Shown piece by piece: positions 1 to 5,525 of a stretch of DNA of 8,182 bases. Both the position numbers and the translations under genes were made by a program. The notes beneath the pieces were generated by a model, which worked only from the letters and a program-made list of their open reading frames with translations, ran no database searches and was not told the DNA's origin. How positions within the stretch are numbered: the first letter of the stretch is position 1; the number at the start of each line of letters is the position of its first letter. Origin of the DNA: Tenderia sp965602225 (GTDB taxonomy: Bacteria > Pseudomonadota > Gammaproteobacteria > Tenderiales > Tenderiaceae); NCBI GenBank assembly GCA_965602225.1, contig CBFCYE010000064.1, positions 1 through 8,182 of the forward strand. The letters run 5' to 3'.

Positions 1-9
1 TTTTGTCAT
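1..9 (-). CDS. Start of a leftward gene, probably grpE (partial)
   Basis: An ATG on the minus strand begins at position 9 and gives Met-Thr-Lys before the window ends. Purine-rich tracts lie upstream: GAGAG (20-24, 10 nt away) and AGAGG (12-16, only 2 nt away). The gene would follow hrcA and a sigma-32 promoter. hrcA-grpE-dnaK-dnaJ is a common order, and grpE diverges from nadK in E. coli. GrpE, the DnaK nucleotide-exchange factor, is therefore the expected product. The identity rests on context only, because three codons carry no family information. Confidence 0.4.
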
Positions 10-29
10 GACCTCTGGTCTCTCACTCC

Positions 30-54
30 AAAAATACGGCCCGTCCTGGCGGGC
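30..54 (-). terminator. Possible weak terminator or leader hairpin after hrcA
   Basis: Read leftwards, a 5-bp all-GC stem (GCCCG at 50-54, CGGGC at 39-43) with loop CCAGGA is followed by CGTATTTTT. This resembles a short intrinsic terminator for hrcA. It also lies in the leader of the presumed sigma-32 transcript toward the next gene, so it may instead attenuate or merely fold. The short stem and the offset before the T run make full termination doubtful. Confidence 0.3.
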
Positions 55-112
55 GCCATGATATCACTAATATCAATCACTTAAAGAAAGTACTGATTAT
101 TCCCTGAGAGGA

Positions 113-140
113 ATATGGGGATAGTTAACGCTGATTCAAG
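113..140 (-). promoter_or_regulatory. Sigma-32 (RpoH) heat-shock promoter for the gene left of the window
   Basis: On the minus strand CTTGAAT (134-140) is followed after 13 nt by CCCCATAT (113-120). The E. coli RpoH consensus is CTTGAAA, a spacer of roughly 11-16 nt, then CCCCATNT, so the match is one mismatch in the -35 and complete in the -10. The -35 element sits within the last codons of hrcA (Leu-Asn of its C-terminal ALNQR), and the -10 lies just past the hrcA stop. Transcription would start near position 106 and run leftwards through a leader of about 100 nt to the ATG at 9. This supports a heat-shock gene, probably grpE, beyond the edge. Confidence 0.75.
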
Positions 141-1171
141 GCACAACCCAATAATTTTGCCGTGACATCAACAATCGGGATAACACGCTCATAGGCCATG
201 CGGGTTGGGCCAATCACACCCAGCACCCCGAGGCACTGACCATCAACCTCATACGGAGCCGTCACCACACTGCACTCATCCAGCACCTGATAGCCAGATT
301 CCTCGCCAATAAACAGCTTCACCCCCTTGGACTGCATGCTGCTATCCAATAAATAGAGAATGTCCTGCTTGGCATTAAAGGCCTCGAACAACTGCCGCAA
401 GCGATCCACGTGCGACAAGCCGGAACAGCCCATCAGATTGGTCTGCCCCGCCATTACATAATCACCCTTACCCTCGCCGGCCGACTCAAACACCTTGCCC
501 GCCATCTCGATGGCCGACTGCATCAGCGTGTCCATATCCGCCTTGGCCTCACGCATCTCCCGCAACAGGGCTTCACGCACCGCCGCCAAGCCCTTGCCGG
601 CAAAAGCTGAATTAAGATAATTGGCAATCTTTTCCAGTTCAGGTTTAGCGTATTCACGCTCCGTATGGATGACAATATTGCGCACATCAGACGGGCTAAT
701 CACCAGAATCGCCAACACCCGCTTTTCCGACAAAGGCATGAACTCAATATGCTGCAAGGCCAAACCAATCTGATTTGGCACCATCACCACCCCGGCCAGA
801 TGACTCACCTCAGACAACAGCCCCGAGGCACGACTGATCAAGGCATCGGTATTTTGTTCAGAGGCACCGATCAATTCCCGCTCAATCCGCCTGACCTCAC
901 CAGCCCGCAACGGATTCACCTTCAACAAGCTGTCGACAAAAATACGATAACCCTTGGCCGTGGGAATACGCCCAGATGAGGTGTGCGGCGAAACAATCAG
1001 GCCAAGATCCTCCAGATCAGCCATCACATTACGTACCGTAGCCGGACTGACATCCAGCCGCGAATCCGAGGCCAGACTGCGCGACCCCACCGGCTGCCCC
1101 TGCTGGATATAGGTTTCGATCAAGCTTCTAAGCAGATGCTGAGAGCGCTCGTTAAGGTCATCAATTACCAT
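125..1171 (-). CDS. hrcA: Heat-inducible transcription repressor HrcA
   Basis: HrcA represses chaperone genes by binding the CIRCE inverted repeat, and GroEL assists its folding. The 348-residue product has the usual family length. Its N-terminal winged-helix region carries VSPATVRNVMADLEDLG (about 41-57) and the wing-like HTSSGRIPTAKGYRIFVD (63-80). A GAF-like effector domain follows, and the C-terminus ends in ALNQR. I chose the ATG at 1171 because LNERSQHLL follows it at the expected place. An in-frame ATG at 1243 would add 24 residues unlike the family. No Shine-Dalgarno sequence precedes 1171, and a candidate -10 lies only 8 nt upstream, so the message may be nearly leaderless. The gene diverges from nadK and reads toward a probable grpE. 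No CIRCE element was seen upstream of it or downstream to the window edge. Confidence 0.96.
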   Translation of the reverse strand: MVIDDLNERSQHLLRSLIETYIQQGQPVGSRSLASDSRLDVSPATVRNVMADLEDLGLIVSPHTSSGRIPTAKGYRIFVDSLLKVNPLRAGEVRRIERELIGASEQNTDALISRASGLLSEVSHLAGVVMVPNQIGLALQHIEFMPLSEKRVLAILVISPSDVRNIVIHTEREYAKPELEKIANYLNSAFAGKGLAAVREALLREMREAKADMDTLMQSAIEMAGKVFESAGEGKGDYVMAGQTNLMGCSGLSHVDRLRQLFEAFNAKQDILYLLDSSMQSKGVKLFIGEESGYQVLDECSVVTAPYEVDGQCLGVLGVIGPTRMAYERVIPIVDVTAKLLGCALNQR

Positions 1172-1179
1172 TATGGATA

Positions 1180-1209
1180 TGTATAAACTAAGGTAAGATT
1201 CAAATTCAA
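1180..1209 (-). promoter_or_regulatory. Candidate sigma-70 promoter of hrcA
   Basis: On the minus strand TTGAAT (1204-1209) and TATACA (1180-1185) are separated by 18 nt. Each hexamer matches the consensus well. Initiation about 7 nt after the -10 would fall at 1172-1174, one to three bases before the hrcA ATG at 1171. That agrees with the missing Shine-Dalgarno sequence. A second TTGAAT at 1198-1203 would give a 12-nt spacer, which is too short. The assignment comes from motifs only. Confidence 0.4.
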
Positions 1210-1277
1210 AAGGGATTGCCCTGACTGGCTGCAAGCAGACCATCGAGCAGCAAAAAAGCTACCAACTGTCCCCAGCA

Positions 1278-1308
1278 CTGTCAAGGCAATTCCAATAAAT
1301 ACTAATAT
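1278..1308 (+). promoter_or_regulatory. Weak candidate promoter for nadK-recN
   Basis: TAATAT (1303-1308) is a fair -10. The best upstream element is CTGTCA (1278-1283), which matches 4 of 6 to TTGACA but at a long 19-nt spacing. Choosing TACTAA (1300-1305) as the -10 gives a 16-nt spacing but a poorer hexamer. A promoter is expected between the divergent hrcA and nadK, but its exact position is uncertain. Confidence 0.25.
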
Positions 1309-1343
1309 GGATAAATCATCTCAATTATCATAGAGTTGCCCCT

Positions 1344-2213
1344 ATGAAAACAGAATTCAAAACAATTGGCATTATCAGCAAATTCAGCGACCTGAGCATT
1401 GGTGGCACCATCACCACGCTGATCAACTTCCTGATGAGCCGAGATATCAAAGTCATTCTCAGCGAGAGCGCCGCCAAGACCCTGCCACCATCTGAATTGG
1501 AAACCGTCGACTTTGAACAGCTTGGACAGCGCTGCGACCTCGCCATCGTCGTCGGCGGCGACGGCACCATCCTCCACTCAGCCCGCGCCCTGGCCGACTA
1601 CGACATCCCTCTGGTAGGCATCAACCTCGGTCGACTTGGCTTTCTGGCAGACATCTCACCCGATGACATGATGGAAAAACTGGGTGAAATTCTCGACGGC
1701 GACTACCACGAAGAAAAACGCTTCCTACTGGTCTCGCGCGTCGAACGAGACGGCAAGATTATTGACGAGGGCTACGCCTTCAACGACGTGGTGATCCACA
1801 AGTGGAACTCGGTGCGCATGATTGAGTTCGAAACCTTCATCGACGGCCTGCTGGTTAATGGCCAGCGTTCCGACGGCATGATTGTCTCTACCCCAACCGG
1901 CTCCACTGCCTACGCTTTATCCGGCGGCGGTCCGATTCTGCACCCCAGCATGAACGCCATCATCCTGGTACCGATCTGCCCCCACACCCTCAGCAATCGC
2001 CCGCTGGTAATCGATGCCGACAGTGAAATTGAGCTAGTGGTCAAACCTGGCAGCCAACCCCATGTCCGCATCACCCTGGATGGCCAGGACAACTTCGCAA
2101 TTCTCGACGAGGATCGCATTATCATCCGCAAAAAGGACAAGCCGATTCGCCTGATCCATCCGGCCGGTCACGACCATTACCAACTGCTGCGTGCCAAGAT
2201 GGGCTGGGGCTAA
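1344..2213 (+). CDS. nadK: NAD kinase
   Basis: This cytosolic enzyme phosphorylates NAD at the 2' hydroxyl of its adenosine ribose with ATP to make NADP, so it controls the supply of NADPH for biosynthesis and redox defence. The 289 residues are close to the usual length (292 in E. coli). The signature GGDGT lies at 71-75, GINLGRLGFLAD at 92-103 and the conserved Asn-Asp of FNDVVIHK at 147-148. The glycine-rich SDGMIVSTPTGSTAYALSGG occupies 176-195. The ATG at 1344 has only a weak AGAG (1332-1335) at 8 nt. recN begins 19 nt after the stop without a visible terminator or promoter, so the two are probably cotranscribed, as in E. coli-like gene orders. Confidence 0.97.
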   Translation: MKTEFKTIGIISKFSDLSIGGTITTLINFLMSRDIKVILSESAAKTLPPSELETVDFEQLGQRCDLAIVVGGDGTILHSARALADYDIPLVGINLGRLGFLADISPDDMMEKLGEILDGDYHEEKRFLLVSRVERDGKIIDEGYAFNDVVIHKWNSVRMIEFETFIDGLLVNGQRSDGMIVSTPTGSTAYALSGGGPILHPSMNAIILVPICPHTLSNRPLVIDADSEIELVVKPGSQPHVRITLDGQDNFAILDEDRIIIRKKDKPIRLIHPAGHDHYQLLRAKMGWG

Positions 2214-2232
2214 TAACAGTTAGAAACACCCT

Positions 2233-3909
2233 ATGCTAAATCAAATCTATATCCGCAACTTCGCCATCATCGAACTGCTTGAACTCGACCTGAAAACAGG
2301 CATGTCGGTGATGACCGGCGAAACCGGCGCCGGCAAGTCCATCCTCGTCGATGCCCTCGGGCTGGTACTGGGTGACCGGGCCGACAGTGAAGTGGTGCGC
2401 CACGGTGCCGAACGGGCTGAGATTTGCGCCCATTTCGACACCGAAAAACTCACAACAGTGCAGACCTGGCTTAAGGATCACGACCTCGACGCCGCCGACG
2501 AATGCGTCTTGCGCCGCATCATCTCCGCCGAGGGCCGTTCACGCGGTTACATCAACGGCAGCCCGGCCCCTTTGCAACTAATGAAAGAACTGGGCGAGAT
2601 GCTGGTAAACATCCACGGCCAGCATCAACACCAGTCGCTGCTCAAACCTGATGTGCAACGTCACCTGCTGGACGACTACGCCGGCAACAAACAACTGGCC
2701 ACAGAGGTTCAAACAATTTTTCAGGACTGGAAACAGACAAACCAGCAATTAGAAACCCTGCGCCAAAATGCCCGTGAAAAAGATGCCCGACTTGAACTGC
2801 TGCGCTTTCACACCCAAGAGTTAGAGGCGTTGGCGCTGGGCGACAACGAACTGCAACAGCTGGACGTAGAACAACGCCGCCTCGCCAATGGCGGCAATCT
2901 GTTGCAACAGTGCAGCGCCGCGCTGGAAGGCCTGTATGAAAACGACCACGGCAGCGCCCTCAGTCTGATCAACCAACACATAGCTAGCTTGGAACCACTA
3001 CGCCAGCTCGAACCACAACTGGCCAGCATCTGCGACATGCTCAACGAGGCCAGCATCCAGATACAAGAAGGCTGCAATGAACTGCGTCACTATGTTGACC
3101 GCCTCGAACTTGATCCCGAACGACTCAATCAGGTCGAACAACGCCTCACCAGCATCCACGATATGGCACGCAAACACCACGTCAAGCCCGAGGCCCTGCC
3201 CGAACTGCTGAACAGTTTCACTGACGAGCTACAGCAACTGGAAAACGTCGACATCGAACTAGAGAGTCTGGAACAAAAGATTGAACAACTGACACAACAG
3301 TTTGCCGACACGGCCGCCAAATTAAGCCAAAAGCGCAGCAAGGCCGCCAGCAAACTGGCCAAACAGGTCACCGGCATTATTCAGCAACTAGGCATGCCGG
3401 CAGGCAAATTCAGCATCGGCCTAATGGCCAGAGAAACCGCCACACCCCATCGTCATGGATTGGAAAACATCAGCTTTGAGGTGGCCGCCAACCCTGGCCA
3501 ACCGGCCAAACCCTTATCCAAGGTAGCCTCAGGCGGCGAGCTGTCACGCATCTCACTGGCAATAGAAGTGCTGCTCTGCAACAGCCAGCAGATCCCAACC
3601 CTAATCTTCGATGAGGTAGACACCGGCATCGGTGGCGCCGTAGCCGAGACCGTTGGCCGCCAGCTGCGCAACCTGGGCGAAAGCCATCAAGTGCTCTGTG
3701 TTACCCACTTACCCCAAGTGGCAGCGCTGGGCCATCAGCACTTTCAGGTCAGCAAACAGACCAACAAAAAATCGACCCAGACCAATATTATCGAACTGTC
3801 AGAAACTGCCCGTCAGGATGAGATCGCCCGTATGCTTGGCGGTGTAGAAATCACCAGCCAGACCCGCGCCCATGCCGAAGAGATGATTAACCGCGCTGAA
3901 TTGGCTTAG
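2233..3909 (+). CDS. recN: DNA repair protein RecN (SMC-like ATPase)
   Basis: RecN is a cohesin-like ATPase that helps RecA-dependent repair of double-strand breaks on the nucleoid. The protein has 558 residues (553 in E. coli) and looks complete. Walker A GETGAGKS is at 29-36. A Gln/Leu/Glu-rich region at about 150-370 has the heptad character of an SMC-type coiled coil. The ABC signature ASGGELSR starts near 432, and Walker B LIFDEVDTG has Asp460-Glu461. VTHLPQVAALGHQHF follows with the expected switch histidine. In many bacteria recN is strongly SOS-induced, but I found no CTGT-N8-ACAG LexA box in the 19 bp before it or upstream of nadK. It converges on fur, with 23 nt between the stop codons. 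Confidence 0.97.
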   Translation: MLNQIYIRNFAIIELLELDLKTGMSVMTGETGAGKSILVDALGLVLGDRADSEVVRHGAERAEICAHFDTEKLTTVQTWLKDHDLDAADECVLRRIISAEGRSRGYINGSPAPLQLMKELGEMLVNIHGQHQHQSLLKPDVQRHLLDDYAGNKQLATEVQTIFQDWKQTNQQLETLRQNAREKDARLELLRFHTQELEALALGDNELQQLDVEQRRLANGGNLLQQCSAALEGLYENDHGSALSLINQHIASLEPLRQLEPQLASICDMLNEASIQIQEGCNELRHYVDRLELDPERLNQVEQRLTSIHDMARKHHVKPEALPELLNSFTDELQQLENVDIELESLEQKIEQLTQQFADTAAKLSQKRSKAASKLAKQVTGIIQQLGMPAGKFSIGLMARETATPHRHGLENISFEVAANPGQPAKPLSKVASGGELSRISLAIEVLLCNSQQIPTLIFDEVDTGIGGAVAETVGRQLRNLGESHQVLCVTHLPQVAALGHQHFQVSKQTNKKSTQTNIIELSETARQDEIARMLGGVEITSQTRAHAEEMINRAELA

Positions 3910-3946
3910 CTGGTAGCCCGGATAGTTACAGGTTATTTTTCTTTTT
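3910..3946 (+). terminator. Possible intrinsic terminator of recN overlapping the end of fur
   Basis: After the recN stop, CTG-G-TA (3910-3915) can pair with TACAG (3927-3931) as a 5-bp stem with a bulged G and an 11-nt loop. The T-rich tract TTATTTTTCTTTTTT (3933-3947) follows. The T tract is also the complement of the lysine codons at the Fur C-terminus, so it may exist for coding reasons. The stem is weak. Confidence 0.25.
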
Positions 3947-4352
3947 TCTGGCAGTCAGAACAGACGCCGTAGATATACAAACTGTGATCGGTAATCTTGT
4001 AGCCCGCCTTTTCGGCAATGGCCTTTTGTCGCTCTTCAATGGTGTCATCCATAAACTCATCCACCCGGCCACACTTAACGCAAAGCATATGATCATGGTG
4101 TTCGCCATGGTCCAATTCAAACACCGAATGACCACTCTCAAAATGGTGACGCGCCACCAGACCAGCCTGTTCAAACTGGGTTAGAACGCGATAAACAGTC
4201 GCCAGACCAATATCTTCATTGCTATCGAGCAGATGTTTATAGACGTCCTCAGCCCCCATGTGTTGATCCTGATTGGTTTCCAGGATTTCCAGAATCTTGA
4301 GCCGAGGCACAGTTGCCTTGAGACCTGCATTTTTTAATTCTTGTTGTGACAA
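3933..4352 (-). CDS. fur: Ferric uptake regulator Fur
   Basis: Fur is a dimeric iron-responsive repressor that binds AT-rich Fur boxes when loaded with Fe(II). The product is 139 residues. GLKATVPRLKILEIL (10-24) and GLATVYRVLTQFEQAG (49-64, recognition helix) form the winged-helix domain. HHDH (85-88) with CVKC (91-94) and a second CSDC (131-134) form the metal-binding region. The second CXXC implies a structural Zn site, which some Fur proteins such as that of Pseudomonas aeruginosa lack. The start codon is TTG at 4352, backed by AAGGAG 7 nt upstream and by the family-like SQQELKNAGLK. Placement between recN and a divergent bamE/omlA matches Pseudomonas. Zur or PerR is less likely given the close Fur-type sequence. 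Confidence 0.94.
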   Translation of the reverse strand: MSQQELKNAGLKATVPRLKILEILETNQDQHMGAEDVYKHLLDSNEDIGLATVYRVLTQFEQAGLVARHHFESGHSVFELDHGEHHDHMLCVKCGRVDEFMDDTIEERQKAIAEKAGYKITDHSLYIYGVCSDCQKKEK

Positions 4353-4359
4353 GCTAAAA

Positions 4360-4365
4360 CTCCTT
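4360..4365 (-). promoter_or_regulatory. Ribosome binding site fixing the TTG start of fur
   Basis: AAGGAG on the minus strand lies 7 nt before TTG (4350-4352). It is the best Shine-Dalgarno sequence in the window, and it decides in favour of the non-ATG start. No in-frame ATG exists nearby that would keep the conserved N-terminal helix. Confidence 0.85.
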
Positions 4366-4452
4366 AACGCTCAGTCGCAATGGCAGCCAAATCTCGTATG
4401 GTGTAAGATTCCGGCCTCTGATAATTTCAAATAATAGTTGATCAAATCGCTA
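4366..4452. promoter_or_regulatory. fur-bamE divergent control region
   Basis: About 85 bp separate the fur Shine-Dalgarno sequence from the bamE ATG, and promoters for both genes must lie here. For bamE, GATAAT (4420-4425) or TAATAG (4432-4437) could serve as the -10, but neither has a good -35. For fur, TTGAAA (minus strand, 4425-4430) is a good -35 but lacks a convincing -10. The stretch 4420-4438 matches the 19-bp Fur-box consensus at 11 positions, which is weak. In Pseudomonas the fur and omlA promoters are also divergent and overlapping. Confidence 0.45.
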
Positions 4453-4770
4453 ATGCAAAAGCTTCTCATTTCTATATCGCTTTGCGCAAGCCTTCTTTTA
4501 GGTTGCAGCCCGCATAAACTCGACATCCAACAAGGCAATATGATTACGCCTGAGATGCTGGAAAAACTCAAAGTTGGAATGACCACAAATCAGGCCAGGT
4601 TTGTGCTCGGCTCACCGCAGCTGACCGACCCTTTTCACCCGAATCGTTGGGACTATCTTTATAGTCTGCGTGAAGATGGCGTTGAAACAGCGCGTAAACA
4701 CCTGATTCTCTATTTTGAGAATGACACCCTCAGCAAGATCGAAGAAGCCGCGAGCAGCTTGCCAAACTAA
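4453..4770 (+). CDS. bamE: Outer membrane assembly lipoprotein BamE (SmpA/OmlA)
   Basis: BamE is a small lipoprotein of the BAM complex, which inserts beta-barrel proteins into the outer membrane. A lipoprotein signal peptide MQKLLISISLCASLLLGC ends in lipobox LLGC, giving a mature N-terminal cysteine at residue 18. The mature part has the SmpA/OmlA fold markers: QGNMITPEMLEKLKVGMT, QARFVLGSP, then DPFHPNRWDYLY. The product is 105 residues (113 in E. coli). The ATG at 4453 is preferred. An in-frame TTG at 4438 would add five residues (MIKSL) and also gives a valid signal peptide. Neither start has a Shine-Dalgarno sequence. The stop TAA (4768-4770) interlocks with the rnfH stop on the other strand. 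Confidence 0.93.
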   Translation: MQKLLISISLCASLLLGCSPHKLDIQQGNMITPEMLEKLKVGMTTNQARFVLGSPQLTDPFHPNRWDYLYSLREDGVETARKHLILYFENDTLSKIEEAASSLPN

Positions 4771-5084
4771 ATATCGCCGCCACCCTTTTTCATCTTCTTA
4801 CCTTCTTCCGCACGCTTGCGGCGCACCTCTTTCGGATCGGCAATCAGCTTGCGATAGATCTCAATGCGGTCGCGCTGGCGCAGAGTATTAGCAAGTTTGG
4901 TCAGCTTGCCAAACACACCAACCTTGTTGACCGTCAAATCAATCTCTGGAAATTTTTCCATAATCCCTGAGAGTTTGATGATCTCTTCAACCGTCGCAGC
5001 AGCAGGCACATCCACTTCCAAAATCAGCTGATTATCAGGGCGGGCAAAAGCCACCTCGACCTTAATCTTATTATCGCTCACCAT
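4767..5084 (-). CDS. rnfH: RnfH family protein (UPF0125), beta-grasp ubiquitin-like
   Basis: This is a small cytosolic protein of the RnfH/UPF0125 family, which has a beta-grasp fold. Its function is not firmly known. The name comes from association with rnf electron-transport genes in Rhodobacter, and no rnf genes are seen here. The product is 105 residues. The conserved stretch VGVFGKLTKLANTLRQRDRI (55-74) followed by EIYRKLIADPKE marks the family. The C-terminal tail is lysine-rich and ends GGGDI. The start at 5084 has GAGG 3 nt upstream. Upstream in-frame ATGs at 5120 and 5114 would add residues unlike the family. Its first 14 nt overlap the end of ratA, suggesting translational coupling, as in the common ratA-rnfH pair. 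Confidence 0.92.
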   Translation of the reverse strand: MVSDNKIKVEVAFARPDNQLILEVDVPAAATVEEIIKLSGIMEKFPEIDLTVNKVGVFGKLTKLANTLRQRDRIEIYRKLIADPKEVRRKRAEEGKKMKKGGGDI

Positions 5085-5508
5085 AAACCTCAGTCGCTCG
5101 TTTACAAAAGGCATCAACAAGTGAATTGGCGATTTGATTAAACACCGGCCCCACTGTCAGGCTAAGTATTTTACTGGAAAACTCAAATTCCATTAACAGG
5201 GATATCTTGCAGGCGGTTTCATCCAATACATCAAAACGCCAAAAGCCTTCCAGATGATGGAACGGCCCCTCTTCCAGACGCATCTCAATCATCTTGTTTT
5301 TTTGCACCCTATTACAGGTGGTAAAGGCCTTTTCGATACCCGCCTTACTCAGCTCCAATGAGCCGCGCACAACATCCTCGTCACGACTTAGAACCCGGCT
5401 GGATTTACACCACGGTAAAAAACTCTGATAGGCATCAATGTCATCCACAAGGGCATACATTTCAGCCGCCGAATATGGCACCAGCGCACTACGGTTAATA
5501 TTAGCCAT
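5071..5508 (-). CDS. ratA: RatA / Coq10-like START-domain protein
   Basis: This 145-residue protein belongs to the polyketide cyclase/START (Coq10) family. In E. coli RatA was reported as a toxin that blocks association of ribosomal subunits, while the homologous Coq10 binds ubiquinone, so the cellular role here is open. The sequence shows the typical opening SALVPYSAAEMYALVDDID (7-25). FLPWCKSSRVL follows, then a long beta-rich middle (GPFHHLEGFWRF) and a C-terminal helix (FNQIANSLVDAFCKRATEVY) that caps the cavity. AGG lies 5 nt before the ATG, inside AGGTAGG. It follows the AGCS gene by 17 nt and overlaps rnfH, so the three are likely one leftward transcript. Confidence 0.93.
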   Translation of the reverse strand: MANINRSALVPYSAAEMYALVDDIDAYQSFLPWCKSSRVLSRDEDVVRGSLELSKAGIEKAFTTCNRVQKNKMIEMRLEEGPFHHLEGFWRFDVLDETACKISLLMEFEFSSKILSLTVGPVFNQIANSLVDAFCKRATEVYGER

Positions 5509-5525
5509 TAAAACCTACCTACAAC

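Noticed and set aside
60..74. Inverted repeat GATAT-CACTA-ATATC in the leader left of hrcA
   Set aside because: It is a short AT-rich dyad with no known regulator match, and it is likely to arise by chance in this context.
1229..1238. Palindrome CTGC-AA-GCAG upstream of hrcA
   Set aside because: It is only four base pairs per arm and does not match LexA, CIRCE or Fur sites. It is too short to call an operator.
1172..1243. In-frame 24-residue N-terminal extension of HrcA
   Set aside because: It resembles no HrcA N-terminus and would run through the candidate hrcA promoter. LNERSQHLL follows the ATG at 1171 as expected for the family.
1302..1577. Minus-strand open frames opposite the start of nadK
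   Set aside because: They are low-complexity translations opposite a confident conserved gene, without a supporting start signal.
5085..5120. Longer RnfH beginning MLMPFVNERLRF
   Set aside because: The extra residues are encoded opposite no signal of their own, lie inside ratA, and precede the family start MVSDNKIKVEV, which has GAGG upstream.
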